Source: Serinus canaria
Taxonomy: Eukaryota; Chordata; Aves; Passeriformes; Fringillidae
DNA: 64,000 nucleotides
Direction: 5' to 3'
Assembly (NCBI RefSeq): GCF_022539315.1
Contig: NC_066323.1
Coordinates: 11,397,219 to 11,461,218, forward strand
The position numbers and the translations under genes are program-made. Of this stretch, positions 25,701-35,300 are shown in pieces. The notes under the pieces are model-generated. The model did no database searches and was not told where the DNA came from. It was given only the letters and a program-made list of their open reading frames with translations. How positions within the stretch are numbered: position 1 is the stretch's first letter; each line of letters starts with the position of its first letter.

Positions 25701-28700
25701 TCTTAAGCCTCCCCTTTCACAGCAAATGATCTACAGCTCTTGCTTCTCAAGTGAGCTTCATACATCAGCATCACCCAGACAAAGGTGATGGACTCCATGC
25801 CAGGTCATTTTTCTTAGACTCACAGAAACCTGGCAGGTCTATTCCAGAGCCTCCACCTGCAGCTGCCAACACAGGGTTTCACACAGATATGCTTGGAAGT
25901 GCAATTTGCCATCTCAATCACTGTTCACAGTGTCATGCTGAAGCAGCCCTTGCAACTCAAGACCCCTTGACTGGAGGTGAAAGGCAATCTTGGCCTTAGC
26001 CACATCTCTTCCTGGCACTTTCTCACCTAACCAATCCTGCAAAGTACAAACAGGGTCTGACCTGGGCAGGAGAGATTCTAGAGGTGTGCCTGGGAAAACC
26101 GTCTTTGCAGCAAAAGGACTGGGACATGCCCCTAAAGGTGCACCTCAATGCAAAAGTGCACATGTCAAGGCCCAAGAAAAAGTATAAAAAATTCAGCTTT
26201 GCAGGAGACAAAGCAGGAACCTGGCATTTGTGAAGGAAAAATTACGACAGACAAACCCAACTGTCAAAAAAAAAAAAACTGAACAGCTTGGAGATTCTCT
26301 TTGGGAAGTCCAGGCAGGAGTTTTACCCTCTGAGTTTCTTCTAGATTGGACATTGTCGATGGGCTACTCTAGGTCTCTGAGTACACATCCAACTGCAGAT
26401 TACCAAAGCTATAATAAAACACGTCCTCCAGCCTTCCTGAGCAATGTTGGAGTCAACTGTAATTTAGCTTCACCTACAAAAGTAGCCAGCTGCTTAAAAG
26501 AAAGTTGAACAACTGGTTTCTAACTAGAATTGCCCCGAATATTTTAGCATTCACACAACGTCACATAGGGGAAAAAAAAAAGGAAAAGTCAAAACCTCAA
26601 CAACTCCTGTATCCTGGTTACCATCCTCCACTGTAATTATAAAATTGCCCTTAAAACATAATTGCATAATTGGGCTTGGCAAGAATTCTCCCAAATCTTT
26701 TACAAATATTTCCACAGACTAAAAGAACAGGCGGTGGGCAGTCTGACAAGCCTGCCATGAGAATTTGTGCCCTCAGGACATGTTCCCAGCTATTACACTA
26801 AATACTTTGCATCAGAGACTAATGTTTCAAAACAGTAGTCGAGCAAGTAAAATACCAGCATCTTAAAACAAATTGAGACAAAGATTTTCAATCTATTTTC
26901 ACTGATGACACACATTTGGACCAACAATTCCTTTGAACAAAGAGACAGAGGAGACTACCAAACCTTTTTTAACTAATTCCCAGTGAGATGAAATTAGTTG
27001 ATTTCTGACAGGTACAACCAAATAGAAGCTACCAATGCTCTGTAGGCTTACCTTACCAGTTTAGTACACTGTCCCCTGATTAAGAAAAACAAAACCACCA
27101 AGAAACCCCCCAGCCTCAAATGCAAATACAGAAACATGTGGTCTGCAGGGAGAGGAGACACAAGTGAAGCCAGAAATGAAATCTGTGATAGAGTAAGGTT
27201 GTTTTTAACAGCTGTGCATTATGCATTCAGCAGCACAGGGAATGCCAGCAGGGAGCCTTTATTAACATAGGCCTTAGAGTACAGTGTGCTCCTATCATGA
27301 TTGGCTTCTCTTGAGAGAAGGCGCACACACACAAAAGACTTAACCCTAGAGAGATCACTCCAATCCTGTTGCTATTTCATCAGCTTGACACTACAAGAGG
27401 AACCAGAGAATTTCCATGATGTATCCTAGACACATACCTAAACAGGTAACACTTCAAACAACGCCTGAAATCTAATCTACAATAGATTTTATCAGCAAGT
27501 TATGGCAGGTAGGAAAGGGGAGAAAAAAAAAAGCCACACAAACCCACACAAGAGTACACTGTCAATGCTGTTCTGCTACACAGACCTCAGGTACAGGGGG
27601 AAACTGGAAAATTCTTTCCTTGTAGAAGCTGCTGACAAAGGCAAGCTACTGGGAGGACACCTGTGTTGTCAGCACAGCAATCTGCACCTCCAGAGCACAT
27701 ATTTTAGGGGCCCGTGAGTCCAGGAAACAGCTGGAAGCCTTGCTACAGATGCAGGGGCTCAGCAGGGTAGCTCACTCCATTTGGGAATCTGGTATTTGCA
27801 GCAGAAATAATTTGCTGATGCCAGCCCTGCTTCCACTCTGAGACTTGCCTCTATCACAAACACTTGCTAGCACACCCAGCACAGCAGCAGGCAGACACCA
27901 GAGAATTAGGAAATGATCTCAGAATAGGATCACCACCTCTCCTGTATCAGGTGCTGAGACAAGCTCTCTAGAGGTCTTGTCAACAGCTCTAAGTTGCAGC
28001 TGGCTGCAGATGCTCAAAGTATGGCCTGCCCTGGTGGGCACTTCCAACGGAAGGAACCACTGAAGTGACAAAAAGATACACTAGAGGCCTTAAAACCCCA
28101 AAAGGTCACTTTAGCACCAATTTAAACTAGTCCTTTCCCTGATTTGATTTCTCAGGAAGGAGAATGGCATGAAATGCCCTGAGCATCTGTCTTCTGGCTC
28201 TGCTGAGAAGTCTCATAGTAGGAAATAGAAACAAAACACCAACCTAAAGAGCTTGAAAACTGCTCTAGATGACTGAACCCTGATGTGTACCTGGAGTGGA
28301 GAATGTAGCTCTATATAGTCTATAGTTATTAATATATTTTTGTTCCTTTCTCTTGTTACTATATAAAATTCTAGAGTCTGTATTCCAAACAACATGAGCT
28401 GGTTTGAGGCAGCAATAGCACTAGAAATTTCAAGGAGTTATTTTATATGAAATGTTCTAGTTCCCAAGAGGATAATATATGGTTTTTTTAAGCCTACCAT
28501 ATCTGTGCATTAAAGCACTCTTTATTTGGATGCTGAACAGAAAGAGACAGGCAGTGTTTATTAAAGAATTTCCTGAAAGTACTTGTATTACAAGAAAAAT
28601 ACCCTCTAGGTCAGGTACCCTTAAATAGTTTTTAATTTGACTGCACTGCACCTCCCATCACAATGGCAATTTTTTGATATTTAAAAATCAAAATATCATT

Positions 28701-31159
28701 GACTGTAATATCATAATTTGATAAAAATACTCCTTTATCACTTTTTAAGCACAGAACCCCTCAAAACTGAGTCATCAGGGGAATAAGTAGTTAGCTCCTT
28801 TCATGATCAGCAGGTAGAGACTTGGTCTCTCAGCCTCTCTTAGCCAGCCCTCTGGCTGACTAAGACTGTCTTTTCTCCACTCTTTTTCCTACAGCCTTTC
28901 CCTCCTCTGAAGCTCAATCATACCTGAATCAAAGAGACAAGAATTTATCAGGCATAGCTCAGTGTGAATACAGGAATTTACCAACAAAGGCACGAAAATA
29001 CACCTGTTGTTTTGGTATAGGGTGTTGGCAAGACCATATGGTCTTGGTGACTGTGAAAGGGACTGCGAATGGCCAGGAACCACCCACATTCAGAAAATAC
29101 TCACTTCCCCCACCAGAGAGGTAAGTCATTTGCAGTCCTCTTCTAATGCTTGGGACACAAGATTTTGGACAAACACACGACAAGTAGTGCCTCTCCCTAA
29201 TTTTCTCACAGTCCAACTCTTTAGATCTCCCAGAGTTCAGTTACTTAGAGCCAGGGCAAGACAACACAGATGAAAATGAGTTAATACAAATTAAAAGCTA
29301 AGTCTGACCTAGAGGGCAAGCCATGCAGAGTACAAACCTCTGAGAATCTTCACAAGGTCTCCTCACCTATCATTCATCCACCAATTACACACCAGTGTAA
29401 TTAAATCAGGAAAGCTATGTTTAATTTTCCTATCATCACCCGACGAGATAAGAGCAGTACATATGGGAGAGATCAGGCACAGGGGAAAGAGCTATTTATT
29501 AAAAAGTTAAATCCTTTTAGATTTAAAAGCCTGTCTTGCTAAGAAGGATCTGATCCACAAACACAACTTCTGGACCTAATGCAGGCAAATCAGACATCCC
29601 ATCTCCATTTCTGTCCTGGGCTCAGTCCTCAAGTCTCTTCTTCAATTCAGAAACAAGACTTACTGAAAATTATCAGGTACAACTTAGACAGATACAAGGT
29701 TTTTTGTTGAAACCAATAGTTTAGCTATACATTTAAAAGTGAAGAATGCTCATCTCCCAGTCATTATATTAACAGAGACAACCACATTAATTTACATTAT
29801 TTTTGAACAGCCTAAGGCTCCCTGTTTCAGGAACAGCAAGGCATTAGGGTGTATTGGCAGAAATACGAGGCATACTCCAGTTTATTCTTCTGTTTTTCTT
29901 CTATTGCTTTCTCCTACACGAGGCAGGAAGAAATTCTGTGATCCCTGTACTCTGCAAAGACTATTAATGCTTTAACAGGATCATACAAAGCTTTCTCTAC
30001 TTGCTAGCCACAGCAGCTATTGCTTTTTTCTCTCCACTCTTCTTTGCTCCATTCCATCCAGCTATGTTTCCTCAGCCAGTTATTTAAAGCCTTGATTGAA
30101 AAATGTATCAGATCATAATACTGGATGACTTCCACCAGATTATGTTTTTAAGAACAAAAATCCTACAGGCTTTGAGGCAACTGTGGCTTCACCACATCTT
30201 TTTTGTTGTTGTTTAACTGGGAAGGGGGAAATATTTATAACTGCAACTATAAATATACACGCTACTGACTTTTCAACTTGTTGTCCTTGTTCTCAGGCTA
30301 AATTTAGTCTGCTATATCCTGTCCAGCCCTTGGTGAAAAAGCAATACACATATAAAATTGTGGAAATCCCATACTGTGGGCAATTACTGATCCAGGTACC
30401 TTAGAAGATAACCAGTGGGACAGATAGGTTCTCATAACAGTATAGGTGTGTTCATGGCTATAGAGCAAGTGGTCTATCATAGTGACAATCCTTTGAGACA
30501 GAAAATAATAATTATTGCAATAGGACAGCTCTGTGTTTCTGGATGAGAAAAGTGATGTAGGTTATTCAGAGTGTACATGTAGACCATACACTCGGTTTGT
30601 GCCAAGTATGCTTTAAGGGTGTATGTGCACCTCTGGGCTACAAAGAACCATTCACTGCCCACAGCAGCTGTTTACACAAAAATGTTTGAGAGATTGTTTA
30701 AAACATGATTGAAACTTGGATTTTAAGGTCTAATCTGCATGTTAAAGAGCATCCTTTTGTATCCTGAAGGCTCTTATTCGTCTGAGTGATTTCTTAGTTA
30801 ATTCACGGTAAATATTTATCAGAAACTGACTACCTGGAGAATCAGAGCTGTTAGTCATTCTACCGTTACTCTTAAGAAGCCTTAGTCATGCTAGAGCCCA
30901 GGTGATTTCCGCAAGGGTCAATACATGCTTCACCCTTGTTTAAGGATTCCTGTCCGCGCTTCGAAGTTTCACACAGATGAAGATTCCCCCGCCACAATCT
31001 GACTTGCTCCACTCGCTGCGAGTTTTGCAACCTAAGCAAGCAAGGCAGTTCGGGAGATGCTCCTGTACAAGCATCCGCCGGTCTAACACCCAAAATAAGC
31101 AGTCCAGAAAAAAAAAAAATTAAAAATCTGTGCTTCCTATGTCTCGATAGTTGGGGGTA
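22761..31159. other. Intronic sequence without recognised genes
   Basis: No exon or element was recognised. A stop-free plus-strand stretch of 111 codons (23236-23568) has ordinary protein-like composition but begins at no good ATG and matches nothing I know. An 8-bp inverted repeat with an 8-base spacer (TGATATTT...AAATATCA) lies near 28675-28698 in AT-rich DNA. Confidence 0.55.
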
Positions 31160-31435
31160 AAAACAATAAAGGGTCGGACTCGCCTCGCCTGCAGCCCTGC
31201 TGGCTCGGCGTGTTTCTCGGGCACCGGTCGGCTCTGTGACCCAGCCTTTCCTCTGTGCTTATAAATACATCGCTGCCAGAGGCTAGTCTAATAGGACAGG
31301 AAAAATTAGTTTCCTGGGGGTGAGAGCCGCCCTGCGACCAGGAACCCCCCCAGCCCGGCGTGGTCGCTGCGCGGGGAAAGGGTCCGGCAGTGCCGCACCG
31401 CCGGGAGCCCTGCCCGGGGGTCCCCGGCCGGCATC

Positions 31436-31453
31436 GCCCCCGCCCCGCCCCGC
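31436..31453. promoter_or_regulatory. Tandem GC boxes
   Basis: An 18-base C-rich stretch reads on the minus strand as two overlapping GGGGCGGGG Sp1/KLF-type sites. They lie 16-33 bases downstream of the exon 1 donor, inside the CpG island. Confidence 0.5.
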
Positions 31454-31465
31454 ACGGTCCCTGCC

Positions 31466-31471
31466 CTACCC
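31466..31471 (-). other. Splice donor of MB21D2 exon 1
   Basis: The minus strand reads GG/GTAG around the junction, with GT at 31469-31468. It falls at the point where the conserved MB21D2 text (ending FSML plus the first base of a Gly codon) leaves the exon. Confidence 0.9.
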
Positions 31472-31680
31472 AGCATGGAGAAGATGAAGTCCTTGGCCGT
31501 GTGGATCTCCAGGGCTCGCTGGTCGTCGTACTCCCTCTGATCGTGCTTGGTGAATTCCTGGATGAGTTTATTTAATTCCTCCACCCTGGCTCCTGATCGG
31601 AAATCCAGCTCCGGGAAGGGAGGCTTGCTGGTAGTGCCGGCGGACCCTGCCTTGCTGGCGAGAGGCGCCGCCATCTTCAT
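31470..31680 (-). CDS. MB21D2: MB21D2 exon 1 (coding part): Mab-21 domain-containing protein 2, N-terminus
   Basis: The ATG is at 31680-31678. Seventy codons plus one base follow, to the donor GT at 31469-31468 (sequence CTGG/GTAGGG), a phase-1 junction. The first 20 residues are low-complexity and rich in Ala, Ser and Pro. From about residue 22 the text (FPELDFRSGARVEELNKLI, then QEFTKHDQREYDDQRALEIH) is the strongly conserved start of vertebrate MB21D2, running into the Mab-21 domain near the junction. The family shares the nucleotidyltransferase fold of cGAS, but no catalytic activity is established for MB21D2. Catalytic-site residues would lie in exon 2, which is absent here. Two in-frame ATGs (codons 1 and 3) are candidates, and the second has the better context. 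The frame is intact. Confidence 0.95.
31667..31678 (-). promoter_or_regulatory. TISU / YY1 element over the second ATG
   Basis: The minus strand reads GAAGATGGCGGC. This matches the TISU consensus SAASATGGCGGC exactly and contains the YY1 core AAGATGGCGGC. TISU (translation initiator of short 5' UTR) is known to act both as a promoter element and as a strong initiator on messages with very short leaders. It centres on codon 3 of the frame, which suggests initiation there if the leader is short. Confidence 0.7.
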
Positions 31681-31682
<2 letters not shown>

Positions 31683-31730
<48 letters not shown>

Positions 31731-31770
31731 AAAGAAAGGGAGAGGGGGAGAAGAAAAAAAAAAGGAGGGG
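31683..31770 (-). repeat. 88-base homopyrimidine (coding strand) tract abutting the start codon
   Basis: The plus strand is uninterrupted purine from 31683 to 31770: an A46 run (31683-31728), a mixed G/A stretch, an A10 run and GGAGGGG. On the coding strand this is CCCCTCC, T10, mixed C/T and T46, then GC and the first ATG. Depending on the start site it is 5' UTR or core promoter. Such mirror-like tracts can form triplex DNA and are prone to length change, so the exact A-run length may also reflect sequencing. Confidence 0.9.
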
Positions 31771-31964
31771 TTTGCACTGTTGAAATGGAAGAATGCGAGC
31801 GGCGGGGCAACGGCAAGCCCGGGCGCGGGGCTGGCCGCCGGCGCGGAGCCCGGAGCGCCGCCGGCCGCCGCGATCAACAAGCGGCCGCGCGGGCTCAGCC
31901 CCCGCCCGCGCCGCGCCCGCGGCACCGCGGAGCCGCCCGCCCGCTGCCGCGCCGGGGGGAGCTC

Positions 31965-31993
31965 AGCGCAGCGCAGCGCAGCGCAGCGCAGCG
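31965..31993. repeat. (AGCGC)5 pentamer repeat in the CpG island
   Basis: Five perfect AGCGC units run from 31965 to 31989, followed by a partial unit. They lie about 290 bases upstream of the MB21D2 start codon. Confidence 0.9.
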
Positions 31994-32276
31994 GGGCCGC
32001 CCGCGCCGGCCGGGGCCGCGGGGGGGTGCTCCGCTGCCGGCGTCACGGCGGGCGGGTGCTGAGGCTGGAGCCAGACCGCTGGCTCGCGATAAAATTTTTT
32101 CTTTCTTTTTTCTTTCTTTCTTTTTTGTTTTCAAATTTAAATTTTTTTTAAACTTCAGCAAAAGCCTTGTCCTGAAAGTGCATTAATAACTGGCTGTGAA
32201 CTCTGCTCTTCCCACATGTTCCCAAAGCATTGTGTTTATTCCTTTTTAGCTTCTTACACTGTCTTGAAGGTTGCTT

Positions 32277-32304
32277 TATATATATACATATATGTATATA
32301 TATA
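32277..32304. repeat. 28-bp perfect AT palindrome
   Basis: Alternating TA with a single C (32287) and its pairing G (32294) makes the 28 bases exactly equal to their reverse complement. The palindrome sits about 600 bases upstream of the MB21D2 start codon and could extrude a cruciform. Confidence 0.9.
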
Positions 32305-35300
32305 GAAGAAAATATTTTATGGTATGTCCTAGGAGAAATGACCAAGATAAAGTACAGTAACTCCTGTGCTTGAGACCAACCCTGCCTCGAAGCTCCTGGG
32401 AGCCACGTAGACAAAGGGTAGGAGGGGAAATGGGATCTCGGAAGACTTGCCTAAGGTCAAGTAGCCTGGGGCAAGAAGCCCAGACCTCTCATCTTCATCC
32501 ATTTCTCCCATCGACAAGACTACACCCTTTTCTTCTGTATGTAATTTTAATGCCTTCTAACTTTTCAACCTGCAGTGGTTTTCTCCCTTTAGCCTGATCT
32601 TCTGTGCCTTGACCCATCATTGAATATATAAGAACTATCCATTACATGTCTTAGCGCATCCACTGGAAGAACTGTCTTTCTGCCCAGGGAGCATACAAAT
32701 ACATTGTTTTTGTCTTCTGTAGGGCATTTAGATGCCATGCCACGGATGCAAACTGCTTGGATATGTATTATCCTCTCAAGATTCTTGGCAGGAAACAAAG
32801 CTTTCAGCTCAGTCTCAGACTGTGGTAAAATGTGTCTACCAAAATCAGGCATGAGCATTTGGATAAATAATTGGAAGGGGAAACTAAGCTCAGTGTGAAG
32901 AGGTCATAAGCCGATGTGAAGAGGTTACAGGCTGATTTGCCTGATACATTGTAAATACAGATGCCAGTCTTTAAACCTGAGCTTAGTTCCTCTGAACCAT
33001 TACCTTGATCAGAAGTGGAAGTTCAACAGAAGGTTTGGACCCTGTAACAGAAACCACAAACCATTCAAGCAGAATGCCTGGTGCCTCTGGCTTTGTCCTG
33101 TAGCCACTGATACCGTTTTGGGCACTGATATGCTCATTATCTAAGAAATGATGTCCCAGAGGTATAGGCAGGAGTGTGTGTGTGTGAGTGCGTGTGTGTG
33201 TGTCTGTGTGTGTGTGTGTGCACATGCCCTCTGCTGGGTACACGGGCCCTGTTGTGCTCAGACAGTGCTCATAGCCGACTGGCACACATCGACTTCATTC
33301 ACCATCGGAGCCTTGGTGATCAGCTGCCTTGTCACATGAACCTCTGACTAGCACCTTGTCTGGCTTTGACCAACCACCTCTCCTTTTTCTCCCTCCCCAG
33401 CAAAGCCTACAGAAAAACCAAATCCCCAATTAACTGATAGCACTAGCACCATGCAGGGTCTGACTTGCAGAAGAGCAATTAGCAGTGTGCAGTGTGGGTG
33501 GCCTGCCCTGGGGGATTAGTTCTGCTAGCCCGGCTCAACCCATGTCCTCCACTCCAGGCTGCTGTGTCTGAGCTCTCAGGACCTCTTGCCTCCTGCCCCT
33601 GCCAGGGTTTGAGAAGCTCTAGTGCTGTTTCCCTGCAGTGTTTCTTGCCGGGATGACAATCTCATACAGGCGGACAGCTCCCTCTTGTGATAATGCTGCT
33701 CCCACAGAAATCACAGTAGCTCCCGAACCCCAACCCACTTCAAGATCTGCCCATCTCTGAACACCTCTAAGTCTCCTGGGTGCCTGTCATAACCATTTTT
33801 AGCTGTGTGGGTATCCTTGTTTCCCTTTCACGTGGTGCAAACCTCCAGCAGCTCTGCAGCATGCATCACTGGCACCGCTTAGGCAAAGCAGACAGATCTT
33901 TTTATACCAGTTACAGTTTTCATTCCCAATCCTCTTGCCTCATCTTTTTCAAGCTGATGATCTCCACAAGCTTCATGGGCCAGATAGCTTTCTTTCCTGA
34001 CCGTATCCTATTTGCTGCATCATATTTCAATACTAGAAGTTACAGTCATTTCTTTATGAGCATTTTGTCTCAGATTCTGTCTTTCAGTGGACCTCCAAAT
34101 GGTCCCATCAACTCTCCACCCACATCAACCATAGATCATGTTATCATTTTCCTCCCTCTTCCTTTAACAGGTCTAAATTCCATTCAGTGACAACTTCATA
34201 GCTAGCTTTCATTGCCTGAATTCACTTAACACCTGTGGAAAACATGAAGTACTTCAGAAACAGCTAAGCAATGGCGAGTTCAGTTTGTCTTTTAATGACA
34301 CCTCTGCTTGAAGTTATAGTCACCTTCATCCTTAGAGAAAATTTCCATTAGATCAGGCGCATAACTGCTCCATGCTTCTTGTTCATCTGAATTGGTTTTA
34401 TTCCTGGTACCATGCATTATTCAGAAATTGCTCAGATTCAAAAATTTGCTTCATTCAGTCTGAGCTCAAACCAAGACTGCTCACCAAGAGCAGCAAGCAA
34501 GCAGCTTTAATTTTCTTCAAAAGTCTCTGACAGGTACTGCACTTCTCTACCTTACCTCAGCGCTAAGATATATTTTGCTTCATGAACAGCAGTTGTACTG
34601 GTAAAAGATCCTTCTTAGCACCTTCTCTAGAAACCTTTGAATGGGCTTCGATTCCTCAGCGGCAAGTGGGATCGTCCTCACCATCATGTGCTTGTTAATA
34701 CCCTTGAAACTGCATCAGCTTGCAATTTTACCTCATCACATCAGTGTAATTTAAGATCTCTGAATAAATACACAGTTAATTCAAGTCTTACGTAAATCAA
34801 GCACTGGGGATTACTTGAGCAAATAAATGAGAATGAGATTGCAAATAGTGTTGGCCCAGAGTTTTCTACCAAATCTTTTTTCTTTCTGAAATTGAACTCT
34901 TTGTGGAAAAAAATGCAGCATCCTCAAAGCTTCTCTTGTGAGCATTATCTGGGCTCTGGAAGGAACCTATGGCCTCTGCTGTGCTAGCCCCAAGACTTGC
35001 CAATGAGGACATTCACCTTATTCAGGATAAGGATTGACAACCTGGACTTCTAAACTGCTTCTCACCTGTACTAGAATCTGTGCTCTCCCTCTTACATTCA
35101 CCCTTCCTTTCTCACATGTGTTCTCTCTTTCCTTCAAACAGCCTTCCTCTTTTCCTCCTTCAAAATAGACTTCCTCTTCCATGTTTTTTGCAGAACAGAT
35201 ACCCTCTTTTTAGTGCCACTTCCAGCATTCAGTAATACAACATGCCACAGAGAAAGAGAAGAAATAACTGTTCTCACTTCTGTAGCATGACCTGGGACCT

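Larger units (their letters stand above)
1..31469 (-). other. MB21D2: MB21D2 intron 1, 5' portion (runs off the left edge)
   Basis: The intron starts at the GT donor (31469-31468 on the minus strand) and continues to the edge of the window. The sequence shows a clean donor after codon 70 plus one base of exon 1. It shows no long minus-strand frame at lower coordinates that could be the large second exon. From established knowledge, human MB21D2 has two coding exons separated by an intron of roughly 100 kb, with most of the protein in exon 2. By inference the whole left half is intron and exon 2 lies outside. Reading through the donor stays open for another 54 codons (stop near 31306), so an unspliced message would encode a 124-residue truncated product. 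Confidence 0.85.
31160..32090. promoter_or_regulatory. MB21D2: CpG island and promoter region of MB21D2
   Basis: This is the only strongly GC- and CpG-rich segment in the window. It covers the start of intron 1, exon 1 and about 400 bases upstream. It is split by the A-rich (plus strand) block 31683-31770. Two overlapping GC boxes (Sp1/KLF type) lie at 31436-31453, just inside the intron. Upstream, 31800-32070 is dense in GCC and GCGC words. A CpG-island promoter with dispersed start sites is the expected class for this gene. No canonical TATA box sits at a suitable distance for minus-strand transcription, so I cannot fix the transcription start. Confidence 0.85.

Noticed and set aside
31683..31728. 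A46 run as the poly(A) tail of a retrocopy
   Set aside because: The sequence on its left is the intact, oppositely oriented MB21D2 exon 1 with a real splice donor. No hexamer or transcript-like sequence precedes the run on the plus strand.
31780..32186. Three overlapping plus-strand frames rich in Ala, Arg, Gly and Pro
   Set aside because: They lie in the CpG island, where high GC removes stop codons. All frames are open at once, as expected by composition.
33780..34190. 136-codon plus-strand frame as a gene
   Set aside because: There is no recognisable domain and the composition mirrors the local T- and C-rich sequence.
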